This document shows, piece by piece, positions 18,244-26,169 of a stretch of 64,000 nt of DNA; the first letter of the stretch is position 1, and each line of letters begins with the position of its first letter. The translations under genes and the position numbers were made by a program. The stretch comes from Bifidobacterium cuniculi (GTDB lineage: Bacteria; Actinomycetota; Actinomycetes; Actinomycetales; Bifidobacteriaceae), in the NCBI RefSeq assembly GCF_000741575.1, contig NZ_JGYV01000024.1, forward strand, positions 1 to 64,000. Reading direction: 5' to 3'. The notes under the pieces are model-generated. The model was not told where the DNA came from, searched no databases, and saw nothing but the letters and a program-made list of their open reading frames with translations.

Positions 18244-19491
18244 ATGCATATCATTCAGTTGGTCCCGGATGTGTCGGGTACCGTGGCATGGCCGACGCTC
18301 AGCACGTCACGCAAGTCGGTGGTCACCGTCGGCGTGTTCGACGGCGTGCACCGGGGGCACCAGGCGGTGCTGCGCCGGACGGTGGAACTCGCACGCCGGC
18401 ACAAGTGCCTGTCCGTGGCGATCATGTTCGACCCGCGCCCAGCCTTCGTGCACGCGTACGCGGAAGCGAACGGCGTGGCACCGCAGGATGGTGCGCCGGA
18501 CAGCGGCAAGCTGACCGGCGTGGACGAGCGCCTGCGGATGATGGAGGAGATCGGCCTCGACTTCGTACTGGTGGTGCACTACACGCTCGAGTTCGCCGAC
18601 AAGTCCTTCCGCTTCTTCCTCGGCCAGCTGGTGGGCAAGCTGGGCATGCGCGCCCTGGTGCTCGGCGAGGACGCGCGCATGGGCGCGCACAACGAAGGCG
18701 ACATCAGGAAGATCGGTACCCTGGCCGAGGCGACCGGCGTCTTCGAACTGGTCGTGGTACAGGAACACGGCGACGGGCATGTGCGCATTCCCGCCCGTTA
18801 CGAGCCGACCAGTCCCGAAGGACGCGGTGAGCCGGCCGACCCCATGGCGTCGATGAGCAAGGCCGAACGCCGCGCCTACACCAAGAAGATCGGGTCGCGC
18901 GAGGTACGTGCCCTGAGTTCGACGAACATCCGCTACCTGCTCAGCCAGGGCCGCGTGCAGGACGCGAACACGCTCCTGGGACACCGCCACGGCGTGGAAG
19001 GCACCGTGGTCCATGGCGAGGAACGCGGCAGGACCATCGGGTTCCCCACTGCGAACCTCGAACAGCCGCTGGACGGCTACCTGCCCGTGGACGGCGTCTA
19101 CGCCGGCTGGCTCATCGACCTGGGGGACGCCGACGCCTACCGGCGCACCCAGGAGAAGATGTTCGACCCCGCCGAGGAAGGCGTGTCGGTGCCCTACGAA
19201 TCCGGTGGGGTGAAAAGCCGCCTGGCATCCCACTCGCCCTACCGCTGGCCGGCCGCCATCTCCATCGGCACCAAGCCGACCTTCAACGAGGAGACGGGCG
19301 TGGACGGCCGCGTGCTCGAGGCATACGCCGTCACCGACGACTGGATCGAACTGTACGGACACCGCGTGCGCGTCGAGTTCAGCGGCTTCCTGCGACCCCA
19401 GACCAGGTTCGACTCGGCAGAGGCGCTCACGGCGGAACTGGCCCGCAACGCGCAGGAGACGCGCGCCATCACCGACGCGGAACGCGACTAG
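18244..19491 (+). CDS. ribF: Bifunctional riboflavin kinase/FMN adenylyltransferase
   Basis: 415 residues, longer than the usual ~310. The N-terminal nucleotidyltransferase domain has VGVFDGVHRGHQAVLRR (GxxDGxHxGH); the C-terminal kinase has GRTIGFPTANL and VYAGW. Two insertions explain the length: a ~35-residue basic segment (MSKAERRAYTKKIGSREVR) and ~45 residues inside the kinase (near 300-345). It makes FMN and FAD. ATG 18244 has AAGGTGG upstream; an ATG at 18220 would overlap the truB stop. It ends convergent with radA, sharing the CTAG at 19488-19491. Confidence 0.92.
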   Translation: MHIIQLVPDVSGTVAWPTLSTSRKSVVTVGVFDGVHRGHQAVLRRTVELARRHKCLSVAIMFDPRPAFVHAYAEANGVAPQDGAPDSGKLTGVDERLRMMEEIGLDFVLVVHYTLEFADKSFRFFLGQLVGKLGMRALVLGEDARMGAHNEGDIRKIGTLAEATGVFELVVVQEHGDGHVRIPARYEPTSPEGRGEPADPMASMSKAERRAYTKKIGSREVRALSSTNIRYLLSQGRVQDANTLLGHRHGVEGTVVHGEERGRTIGFPTANLEQPLDGYLPVDGVYAGWLIDLGDADAYRRTQEKMFDPAEEGVSVPYESGGVKSRLASHSPYRWPAAISIGTKPTFNEETGVDGRVLEAYAVTDDWIELYGHRVRVEFSGFLRPQTRFDSAEALTAELARNAQETRAITDAERD

Positions 19492-20972
19492 TCGTCCGCG
19501 TCCTGCGGGTCGAAGGAGGAGACGGCGGCACCGACCTTGGCCGTCCCCTTCCTGGCGCGCCGCCTGGCCAGTCCCAGCGCGTCCAGCGCCTCCTTGACCG
19601 ACCGTGCCTGCACGATCTCGAGGCCGGCGATCGCCGGCACCTTGCGCATCGGCGGCACGATCGCCCTGGTGAAGCCCAGGCGCGCCGCCTCCCGCAGCCG
19701 GTACTCCATGCGCGGCACCGGACGCACCTGTCCGGTCAGGGAGATCTCGCCCACCGCACAGGTCGTCTTCGCCACCGGCGTGGACGTGGCGGCACTCGCC
19801 AGAGCCGCCACGATCGCCAGGTCGCAGGCCGGTTCCCTGGCCACGCCGCCCGCCACGGTAGCGATGTACAGGTCGTTGTTGAGCAGATTCAACGCGCCGT
19901 GCCGGTACAGCACCGCCACCAGCATGGCGATGCGGTTCGTGTCCACCCCATTGACGGCGCGCCGCGGCGTGGGCAGCACCGAGGACGTCACCAGCGCCTG
20001 CACCTCCACCGGCAGCGAACGGTGGCCGTCCAGCGTCGGCGTCACGCAGGTGCCCTCCACTGGCGAGTCGCTCTCTGAGAGGAACAGTCCCGCCGGGTCG
20101 CTCACCTCCTCGATGCCCTCCCCGGACATGTCGAAGCAGCCGACCTCGTCGGTAGGCCCGAAACGGTTCTTCACGGCGCGCAGCATGCGCAGCGCCGTTT
20201 GCGCATCACCCTCGAACTGGCACACCACGTCCACCAGGTGCTCCAGCGTGCGCGGGCCGGCGATCGAGCCGTCCTTGGTCACATGGCCCACCAGCAGTAC
20301 CGGCACGTCCAGCGACTTCGCCGTGTCGATCAGCGCACTGGCCACCTCGCGTACCTGCGTGGAACCGCCGGAGATGCCGTCGACGTCCTGCGAGACGATC
20401 GTCTGCGCGGAATCCACGATCGCCAGGGCCGGCCGATGCTCCTCGATGAGCGCCAGCGCCGTCGCCAGGTCCGTCGTCGACGCCAGCAGCAGGTTGTCCT
20501 TCACGGCGTCGATGCGCGAGGCCCGCAGCCGCACCTGCGCCTGCGACTCCTCGCCGGAGATGTACAGGACCGTGTTCGCCTTGCGTGCGCCGGCGACCCG
20601 CGCGGCGATGTTGCCCGCCGTCTCCAGCAGCAGCGTGGACTTGCCGATGCCTGGCTCGCCCGCGATGAGCACCACCGACCCGGGCACGATGCCGCCGCCG
20701 AGCACGCGGTCGAACTCGCCGAAGCCGGTGGGCACGCGCGCCACGGCCGCCGTGTCGATCTTCGAGATCGGCAGCGCCGCGCTCGCCGCATGCGCGCTCG
20801 CCACGGTGCGCGAGGTGCGTCCCGGCGCCGCCGTGCGCGCACCGGCCGCCGGCTTGGCCTCGCGGAACTCCTCGACGGTGCCCCACTGGCCGCACTCGGG
20901 GCAGCGGCCCATCCACTTCGCACCGCTCCAGCCGCATTCGGTGCACACATAACTCACGGAACTTTTCGCCAT
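19488..20972 (-). CDS. radA: DNA repair protein RadA (Sms)
   Basis: 494 residues. A C4 zinc finger (Cys10, Cys13, Cys24, Cys27), a RecA-like core with Walker A GEPGIGKST (105-113), the RadA-specific KNRFG (268-272) and a C-terminal Lon-protease-like domain are all visible. RadA is a branch-migrating helicase in recombination. The start MAKSSVSYVCTECG is set at 20972 by family; upstream in-frame sequence lacks homology. The start is divergent from the next gene by about 58 bp. The stop overlaps that of ribF. Confidence 0.95.
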   Translation of the reverse strand: MAKSSVSYVCTECGWSGAKWMGRCPECGQWGTVEEFREAKPAAGARTAAPGRTSRTVASAHAASAALPISKIDTAAVARVPTGFGEFDRVLGGGIVPGSVVLIAGEPGIGKSTLLLETAGNIAARVAGARKANTVLYISGEESQAQVRLRASRIDAVKDNLLLASTTDLATALALIEEHRPALAIVDSAQTIVSQDVDGISGGSTQVREVASALIDTAKSLDVPVLLVGHVTKDGSIAGPRTLEHLVDVVCQFEGDAQTALRMLRAVKNRFGPTDEVGCFDMSGEGIEEVSDPAGLFLSESDSPVEGTCVTPTLDGHRSLPVEVQALVTSSVLPTPRRAVNGVDTNRIAMLVAVLYRHGALNLLNNDLYIATVAGGVAREPACDLAIVAALASAATSTPVAKTTCAVGEISLTGQVRPVPRMEYRLREAARLGFTRAIVPPMRKVPAIAGLEIVQARSVKEALDALGLARRRARKGTAKVGAAVSSFDPQDADD

Positions 20973-21030
20973 GGTCCCGAACCTAGCGGCTCCGGGCGGT
21001 TTGCGCAAGGCGTCAGGCGGCTGTGCCAAG

Positions 21031-21663
21031 ATGAATGCCATGGCAAACACATCGCGCGCTTCCGTCGACACCTCCTCCTCGGACACGGCACGACGTGCCC
21101 GCAGGGTCGTCGTCGTGGCCGCGATCATCGTCGTCCTGGCCCTCGTCAGCGCCTTCGGTTGGCCTGGTTGGGCGGTGCGCAGCGCGCCGGAGCCGGCGCC
21201 CATCTCCACTGCCATCGCCTCCGCCAAGCCGACCATCGAGGCCACCGCACTGCCCGAGGGCGCCACGGCGCTCCTCCAGGCGATGCCGGACCATGTGGGC
21301 AGCTACGTGCGCGTCTCCGCTGACACCACGGACGTGTGGAGCGCCTCCAAGCCCCTGGAGGAATACGCGCTGGCCTATTCGACCGGCGACGACGCCACCA
21401 AGGTGTCCGTGACCGTGGCGCAGTGGAGCGCCACCGAGGACGCGGACGAGGAATACCTGGACTTGGCCAAGGCGCTCAAGGGCAAGCAGCTGGCCGCCGG
21501 CAACGTGAAGGTGGCGGGGGAGAAGACCGGCAGCTACGTGGTCGTGCAGGACGAGGACGACGAAAATGCCGCCTCTGCGCTCTGGCGCAACGACACGGTG
21601 TGCATCCTCATGACCGGCCCCGTTGCCACCGTCGAGACGCTGGTCCGCACCTTCCCCCTGTAG
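21031..21663 (+). CDS. Membrane-anchored extracytoplasmic protein of unknown function
   Basis: 210 residues. One N-terminal membrane helix (VVVVAAIIVVLALVSAFGW, about residues 20-38) is followed by an Ala/Pro linker and a ~130-residue extracytoplasmic domain without a recognised motif. The start may be ATG 21031 or ATG 21040 (MANTSRAS); neither has a Shine-Dalgarno. The family is unknown to me. It stands divergent from radA and convergent with the bS22 gene. Confidence 0.6.
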   Translation: MNAMANTSRASVDTSSSDTARRARRVVVVAAIIVVLALVSAFGWPGWAVRSAPEPAPISTAIASAKPTIEATALPEGATALLQAMPDHVGSYVRVSADTTDVWSASKPLEEYALAYSTGDDATKVSVTVAQWSATEDADEEYLDLAKALKGKQLAAGNVKVAGEKTGSYVVVQDEDDENAASALWRNDTVCILMTGPVATVETLVRTFPL

Positions 21664-21696
21664 GTGGGGCAAAGTTCCCTTCATGATCGCTTCCGC

Positions 21697-21729
21697 TTGA
21701 GAAATTGTTCATTTTTTCGAACAAAATCT
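21697..21729. repeat. Short palindrome shared with the infA upstream region
   Basis: Imperfect palindrome GAGAAATTGTTC - ATTTTTTC - GAACAAAATCTC. The parts GAAATTGTTCA and CGAACAAAATCT also occur at 48-76 in the same order, there around an A-run instead of a T-run. It lies between convergent genes. Confidence 0.7.
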
Positions 21730-21789
21730 CATGGGAGACTTGCCGCAAAGGGGCCTTGGTTTCCCGCCACGCCCATGCGCATATGCAAA

Positions 21790-21817
21790 ATCCCCGGCAC
21801 CACGCGGTGCCGGGGAT
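21790..21817 (-). terminator. Terminator after the bS22 gene
   Basis: Perfect 12-bp stem ATCCCCGGCACC with a 4-nt loop. On the minus strand it is followed by TTTT, 22 bp after the stop of the bS22 peptide gene. Confidence 0.8.
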
Positions 21818-21838
21818 CGAAGTATTCAAGCAATAAGA

Positions 21839-21928
21839 CTACTTGCGCTGGTGGCGAGTCTTACGCAGCAGTTTGCGGTGCTTCTTCTTGCTCATCCGCT
21901 TGCGGCGCTTCTTGATGACCGAGCCCAT
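21839..21928 (-). CDS. 30S ribosomal protein bS22 (AURKAIP1/COX24 domain peptide)
   Basis: A 29-residue, extremely basic peptide: MGSVIKKRRKRMSKKK followed by HRKLLRKTRHQRK. It matches the actinobacterial AURKAIP1/COX24-domain peptide that was found in mycobacterial ribosome structures as bS22 on the 30S subunit. GGAGG lies 6 nt upstream on the minus strand (21935-21939). It has its own terminator. It is easily missed because of its size. Family assignment rests on remembered actinobacterial sequences, which are nearly identical. Confidence 0.92.
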   Translation of the reverse strand: MGSVIKKRRKRMSKKKHRKLLRKTRHQRK

Positions 21929-21978
21929 CTCAAGCCTCCGTTCCTTGTACTCGAAAGTTTGCAACTTGACCAACTCTA

Positions 21979-22013
21979 CACGGCCGAGACGACTTTATGC
22001 CGTCCCGGCCGTG
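21979..22013 (-). terminator. Hairpin between rpiA and bS22
   Basis: 15-bp arms (21979-21993 with 21999-22013) with two G-U/mismatch positions and a 5-nt loop, starting 9 bp after the rpiA stop. It has no T-run, so it may only weaken readthrough. Confidence 0.55.
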
Positions 22014-22022
22014 CGGGAAGAC

Positions 22023-22721
22023 TCACTTGTTCGGATTGACGAGCACGCGGGGGCCTTCCGGGTCGCCCACGATCACTTCGTTGACCATGTTGAGGAACAG
22101 GCCGTGCTCCACCACGCCGACCGTGTTGATGAGGTCCTCGGCCAGCTCCTGCGGGTTGTCGATGCGCTCCAGGTGCAGGTCGATCACGTAGTTGCGCTCG
22201 TCGGTGCGCACCGGCTCGCCGTCGGCTTCCAGGCGCAGCACCGGCTTGTAGCCGCGCTCCTCGAAACGCTTGAAGACGTGGGACCAGCCGAAGGGGATGA
22301 CCTCCACCGGCAGCGGGAACTTGCCGATCACGTCCACCACCTTGGAGGAGTCCACGATCCACACGATCTTGTCCGAGTTGACGGCCACGATCTTCTCCCA
22401 CAGCAGGGCGGCGCCACCGCCCTTGATGCCGTTGAAGTTCGCGTCCACCTCGTCGGCGCCGTCGATCGTCAGGTCGATGCGGTCCACGTCGTCGATGTCC
22501 ACGATCTTGATGCCGTAGCCCTCGGCCTGCTCCTGCGTGCGGCGGGAGGTGGTGACGCCAGTGAACTCGAGGCCTTCCTCCTTGACGCGGCGGCCGAGCT
22601 CGTCCACCAGGAACTTCACAGTGGAACCGGTGCCCAGGCCTGCGACCATGCCGTCCTTGACGAGCTGCGCGGCGGCGATGCCCGCTTCCTTCTTCATGGC
22701 ATCCTGCTGTGCCTTGTCCAT
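22023..22721 (-). CDS. rpiA: Ribose-5-phosphate isomerase A
   Basis: 232 residues with GLGTGSTVKFLVDELGRR, TIDGADEVD and GGGAALLWEKI, the sugar-phosphate and catalytic segments of RpiA. It interconverts ribose 5-phosphate and ribulose 5-phosphate and supplies the pentose side of the bifid shunt. ATG 22721 is preferred (MDKAQQDAMKK) because AAGGAGCAAGG precedes it; 22 codons upstream in frame are not conserved. Confidence 0.95.
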   Translation of the reverse strand: MDKAQQDAMKKEAGIAAAQLVKDGMVAGLGTGSTVKFLVDELGRRVKEEGLEFTGVTTSRRTQEQAEGYGIKIVDIDDVDRIDLTIDGADEVDANFNGIKGGGAALLWEKIVAVNSDKIVWIVDSSKVVDVIGKFPLPVEVIPFGWSHVFKRFEERGYKPVLRLEADGEPVRTDERNYVIDLHLERIDNPQELAEDLINTVGVVEHGLFLNMVNEVIVGDPEGPRVLVNPNK

Positions 22722-22795
22722 ATCCTTGCTCCTTCGATTCGAAGTCATGCACGCGTGCACGCCCATGCATGCACGCACAGGTCCCATAGTAGTGC

Positions 22796-23842
22796 TCAGC
22801 CCAGATGCGCCACGAGGAACGGGGCGTCATCCAGCCGCGCCGAGCCGTCGCCATCCACCAGCAGGTCCACTTCCACGTAGCCGCGGATCCGCCGCGGCTG
22901 GCCGTCGAAGCTCGGGCTGGAGGCCGGCGGGGGCGTGATGTGCACGTCACCGGACACGTGCAGGCCGGTGTGCGCCAGCGTCGGGGTGGGGGAGGGCTGC
23001 TGCTGCGTGGCGTGCGTCGCTTCCGGTGCGGTCCCGTCGGTCACCGGGTCCGCTGCCGCCGCCGGCTGTGCCGACGGCGTCGCGGAATCCGGCGTCGATG
23101 CCGTCTCCTGCGCCTTGTCCGTCGTCGGGCGGCCAATGGGGTCGTCCGGGCGTCGTGCGGCGGTGTCGGCCTGTATGCCCTGCGTATCGTGCGCCGTTGC
23201 GGCGTCGGTGTCACGCATGGTGCCGGGGCCTCCCATGGAGCGGCCGTCGTGGTAGTCGGCGGCCGTCAGCTCGCCGTCGAGCAGCATCTGCGCATCCTGC
23301 GGGACTTCCAGGCCCTTCGTGTACGGCGAGTCCATCACCGATTGCCAGCCCTCGGCAGGCAGGTAGCCGTCGCGCACGCCCGAACGGGCGTCCTCCGCGT
23401 AGGTGCGTGCCAGTTCGTCGACCTTCTCGTTGCCGGCGTTGCCCGCGTGCCCCTTGACCCACACGAACCTGACCGGGCCCTTGCGGCTGCGGATCTCGCG
23501 GTCGATGGCCTTGATGAGCGGCGCATTCTTCACCGGCTCTTTCTTGGAGTTCCTCCAGCCGTTCTTCTTCCAGCCATGCACCCACTTGGTGGAGCAGTTG
23601 ATGGCGTACTGGGAGTCGGTCTCGATGGTCAGGGGCTCGGATCCCGGATGGGTGCGCAGCGCCTCGAGCACCGCGCACAGCTCGCCGATCTGGTTGGTGC
23701 CGCTGGTGGCGCCGCCGGCGTCGCAGTCGCCGGTGTGGTGGTGGCCGTCCGCGCCGTGCGTGTCATGGTCGGCCCATGCCCAACCCATGGGTCCGTTGGG
23801 GTTGCCGAGTGCGGAGCCGTCGGTGGAAACAGTGATCGTCAT
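22796..23842 (-). CDS. rnhA: Ribonuclease HI with long C-terminal extension
   Basis: 348 residues, against ~150 for typical RNase HI. The catalytic domain occupies ~1-150: Asp8 in MTITVSTDGSALGNPNGPMG, Glu54 in TNQIGELCAVLEAL, Asp76 in IETDSQYAI, and KGHAGNAGNEKVDELA with the last Asp. Then come ~130 residues of Ala/Thr/Pro/Asp-rich linker and a ~45-residue C-terminal block (RRIRGYVEVDLLVDGDGSAR). It cleaves RNA in RNA-DNA hybrids. TACCCT ends 7 nt before the ATG at 23842, suggesting a leaderless mRNA; no Shine-Dalgarno is present. Confidence 0.9.
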   Translation of the reverse strand: MTITVSTDGSALGNPNGPMGWAWADHDTHGADGHHHTGDCDAGGATSGTNQIGELCAVLEALRTHPGSEPLTIETDSQYAINCSTKWVHGWKKNGWRNSKKEPVKNAPLIKAIDREIRSRKGPVRFVWVKGHAGNAGNEKVDELARTYAEDARSGVRDGYLPAEGWQSVMDSPYTKGLEVPQDAQMLLDGELTAADYHDGRSMGGPGTMRDTDAATAHDTQGIQADTAARRPDDPIGRPTTDKAQETASTPDSATPSAQPAAAADPVTDGTAPEATHATQQQPSPTPTLAHTGLHVSGDVHITPPPASSPSFDGQPRRIRGYVEVDLLVDGDGSARLDDAPFLVAHLG

Positions 23843-23893
23843 GGGGCCTAGGGTAGTGGGACCCCGGGGCGAGGGCCATTCAGGAATCAAGTG

Positions 23894-23991
23894 CTAACAG
23901 GAATCTCTCGTTTTTCCGTGATATTTCCAGAACGGGCCGCACATGCGGCCCGTTCTGGAAATATCACGGAAAAACGAGAGATTCCTGTTAG
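23894..23991. repeat. 98-nt perfect palindrome between pgm and rnhA
   Basis: Arms 23894-23941 and 23944-23991 are perfectly complementary over 48 bp with only 2 bases between. The outer part reads GAATCTCTCGTTTTTCCGTG and ATATTTCCAG; nearly the same 30 bases form the outer part of the palindrome at 28.35-28.49 kb, while the inner parts differ. The T-run is in the first arm and the A-run in the second, opposite to an intrinsic terminator. It lies downstream of pgm and upstream of rnhA, both on the minus strand. Confidence 0.95.
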
Positions 23992-24065
23992 GGGCGGTTC
24001 GTCAAAGGAAAGGGTTGCCCTCATCCGGACCTACAGGCATCCGGACCCTTCCCCGATGCCTTCAC

Positions 24066-25742
24066 CTACTCGCCCAGGGCGTTGTCCACGACCTCGGTGG
24101 CCTCGGACAGCACGGCGTCCAGCGTCTCGGGGGAGACGAAGGACTCCGCGTACACCTTGTAGATGTTCTCGGTGCCGGAGGGGCGGGCGGCGAACCAGTT
24201 GTCCTTGGTCGTCACCTTGATGCCGCCGATCGGAGCGTCGTTGCCCGGCGCCTTGGTCAGGATCTGCTCGATGTCCTCGCCGCCCAGGGTGGTGGCGGTC
24301 ACGTCGTCGGCGTTGAGCTTGGCGAACTTCTGCTTCTGCTCGAGGGTGGTCGGCGTGTCGATGCGGCTGTACCAGCTCTCGCCGAAGCGCTCCACCTGCT
24401 CCTGGTGCAGCTGGGCCGGGTTCTTGCCGGTCTTGCCGGTGATCTCGGCGGCCAGCAGGTCGGGGATCAGGCCGTCCTTGTCGGTGGTCCACACGCGGCC
24501 GTCCATGCGCAGGAAGCTCATGCCGGAGCTTTCCTCGCCGCCGAAAGCGATCTCGCCGGTGAACAGCGGGTCCACGAACCACTTGAAGCCGACCGGCACC
24601 TCGACCACGCGCGCGTCGATGGCGGCGGCCACGCGGTCGATCAGGGAGGAGGAGACGAGGGTCTTGCCCACGCCCGTGCCCTCCGGCCAGCCCGGACGGT
24701 TGCCGCCGAAGAGGTATTCGACGCACACGGCCAGGTAGTGGTTCGGGTTCATGACGCCCCAGTTCGGGCAGACGATGCCGTGGCGGTCGGCGTCCGGGTC
24801 GGTGCCGCCCACCAGGTCGTACTTGTCCCAGGCGCCGGCGTTGAGCTGGTCGACCAGGCCCTTCATCGCGTACTGCGAGGAGGGGTCCATGCGGATCTTG
24901 CCGTCGTGGTCGATGGTCATGAAGCGCCAGGTCGGGTCGACCTCGGGGCGCACCACGCCGATCTCGAGGCCGTACTTCTCGTTGATGAGCGGCCAGTAGT
25001 TCACGGAGGCGCCGCCCAGCGGGTCGATGCCCAGGCGCACGCCGGAGGAGCGGATCACGTCGAAGTCAATCACGTTCTTCAGGTCTTCCACGTAGTGTTC
25101 GCGGAAGTCGAAGCGCTCCACGAGGTCGGACTTGACGGCCTGCTCGAAGGGCACGCGCTTGATGTTGCGGAAGTTCGGCAGCAGCTCGTTGGCGCGGTTG
25201 GCGATGGCGTTGGTCACCTCGCTGGGTGCCGGGCCGCCGGTGACCGGGTCGTACTTGAAGCCGCCGTCGGTGGGCGGGTTGTGCGAGGGGGTGACCACGA
25301 TGCCGTCGGCCAGGCCGTCGCCCTCGAAGCGCTGCGAGCCGTCGGCCGCGCGGTTGTGTGTGAGGATCGCCTGGGAGACGACCGGGGTGGGGGTGAAGTC
25401 GTCGCGCGAGTCGATGCGCACGGTGACACCGTTCGCCACGAGCACCTCGATGGCGGTCTTCCAAGCCGGCTCGCTCAGGGCGTGCGTGTCGCGGCCGATG
25501 TAGAGCGGGCCGTTGACGCCGGCCTCCTTGCGGTACTCGGCGATGGCCTGCGTGATGGCCACGATGTGTGCCTCGTTGAACGACGTCTTCAGCGAGGAGC
25601 CGCGGTGTCCGGAGGTGCCGAAGCTCACGCGCTGCTCGGGCACGTCGACGTCCGGCACGACGTCGTAGTACTTGCCGATCACTTCGTCGACATCGATGAG
25701 GTCTGCTGGGGTGGCGGGCATGCCCGCATTCTGTGCAACCAT
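24066..25742 (-). CDS. pgm: Phosphoglucomutase (alpha-D-glucose)
   Basis: 558 residues, with the N-terminal VSFGTSGHRGSS and the phosphoserine loop TPSHNPPTDGG (Ser153), the metal loop GGTDPDADRHG and the sugar loop GGEESSGM, followed by the phosphate-binding ARPSGTE near the end. It interconverts glucose 1- and 6-phosphate, linking glycogen and galactose/lacto-N-biose routes with glycolysis. AAGGA precedes the ATG. A 15-bp palindrome lies 48 bp upstream. It is divergent from the PTS gene, 427 bp away. Confidence 0.96.
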   Translation of the reverse strand: MVAQNAGMPATPADLIDVDEVIGKYYDVVPDVDVPEQRVSFGTSGHRGSSLKTSFNEAHIVAITQAIAEYRKEAGVNGPLYIGRDTHALSEPAWKTAIEVLVANGVTVRIDSRDDFTPTPVVSQAILTHNRAADGSQRFEGDGLADGIVVTPSHNPPTDGGFKYDPVTGGPAPSEVTNAIANRANELLPNFRNIKRVPFEQAVKSDLVERFDFREHYVEDLKNVIDFDVIRSSGVRLGIDPLGGASVNYWPLINEKYGLEIGVVRPEVDPTWRFMTIDHDGKIRMDPSSQYAMKGLVDQLNAGAWDKYDLVGGTDPDADRHGIVCPNWGVMNPNHYLAVCVEYLFGGNRPGWPEGTGVGKTLVSSSLIDRVAAAIDARVVEVPVGFKWFVDPLFTGEIAFGGEESSGMSFLRMDGRVWTTDKDGLIPDLLAAEITGKTGKNPAQLHQEQVERFGESWYSRIDTPTTLEQKQKFAKLNADDVTATTLGGEDIEQILTKAPGNDAPIGGIKVTTKDNWFAARPSGTENIYKVYAESFVSPETLDAVLSEATEVVDNALGE

Positions 25743-26169
25743 ACGTCCTTCGTTCTTTCACGATTCATTGACTGCCGCCGGTTTGGCGTTGCAATGGCAT
25801 TGCAGCGACAAGCCGTACCCTACCAGTTTAGCCTGTGGCGAAGAACTGAAATCGATTGCAAGGTGAGGGGGCGTACAAAGCGCGCGATTCCAAGGATTCG
25901 GGCCGTCAGCTCCCGTGGCCGCGACATTCCGTGTCGGTGAAATGGCCTGTGTACTCGTGTACTATTTTGTGACGATTGGAGTGAAGACGGCGAAGCAGAG
26001 CCGCTGGACCGTCCCCCGGTGAAGGAACGGGGAGCGCCATGCGCGGGAATTGCCCGCTGTGTTCGCTTTTTTCGGATACACAGCAGCGACGGCGTCGTTC
26101 CGTGCCCCATGCGGACAATGGGGGATCCGGGAAGTGCCGTCGCTCAGGGATAGAGGAAAGGAAAGAACG
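25743..26169. promoter_or_regulatory. Divergent control region of pgm and the PTS gene
   Basis: No gene is supported. The left part holds the palindrome at 25790-25804 and a TAGGGT box (minus strand) that could be the pgm -10. The right part holds tandem GTGTACT-C-GTGTACT at about 25951-25965 followed by TACTAT, then a ~190-nt leader to the PTS start with several short stems and a T6 run at 26067-26072. A leader of this size before a BglF-type EII could act by antitermination, but I do not see a LicT/BglG RAT consensus. Confidence 0.4.
25790..25804. promoter_or_regulatory. Candidate repressor operator upstream of pgm
   Basis: Perfect odd-length palindrome TGCAATGGCATTGCA, size and symmetry resembling LacI-family operators. 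It lies just downstream (minus-strand sense) of the TAGGGT box and 48 bp from the pgm ATG, where a bound repressor would block transcription. Confidence 0.5.

Noticed and set aside
25966-26169. LicT/BglG-type RAT antiterminator before the PTS gene
   Set aside because: A T6 run and stems are present, but no RAT consensus is seen and no antiterminator gene is adjacent.
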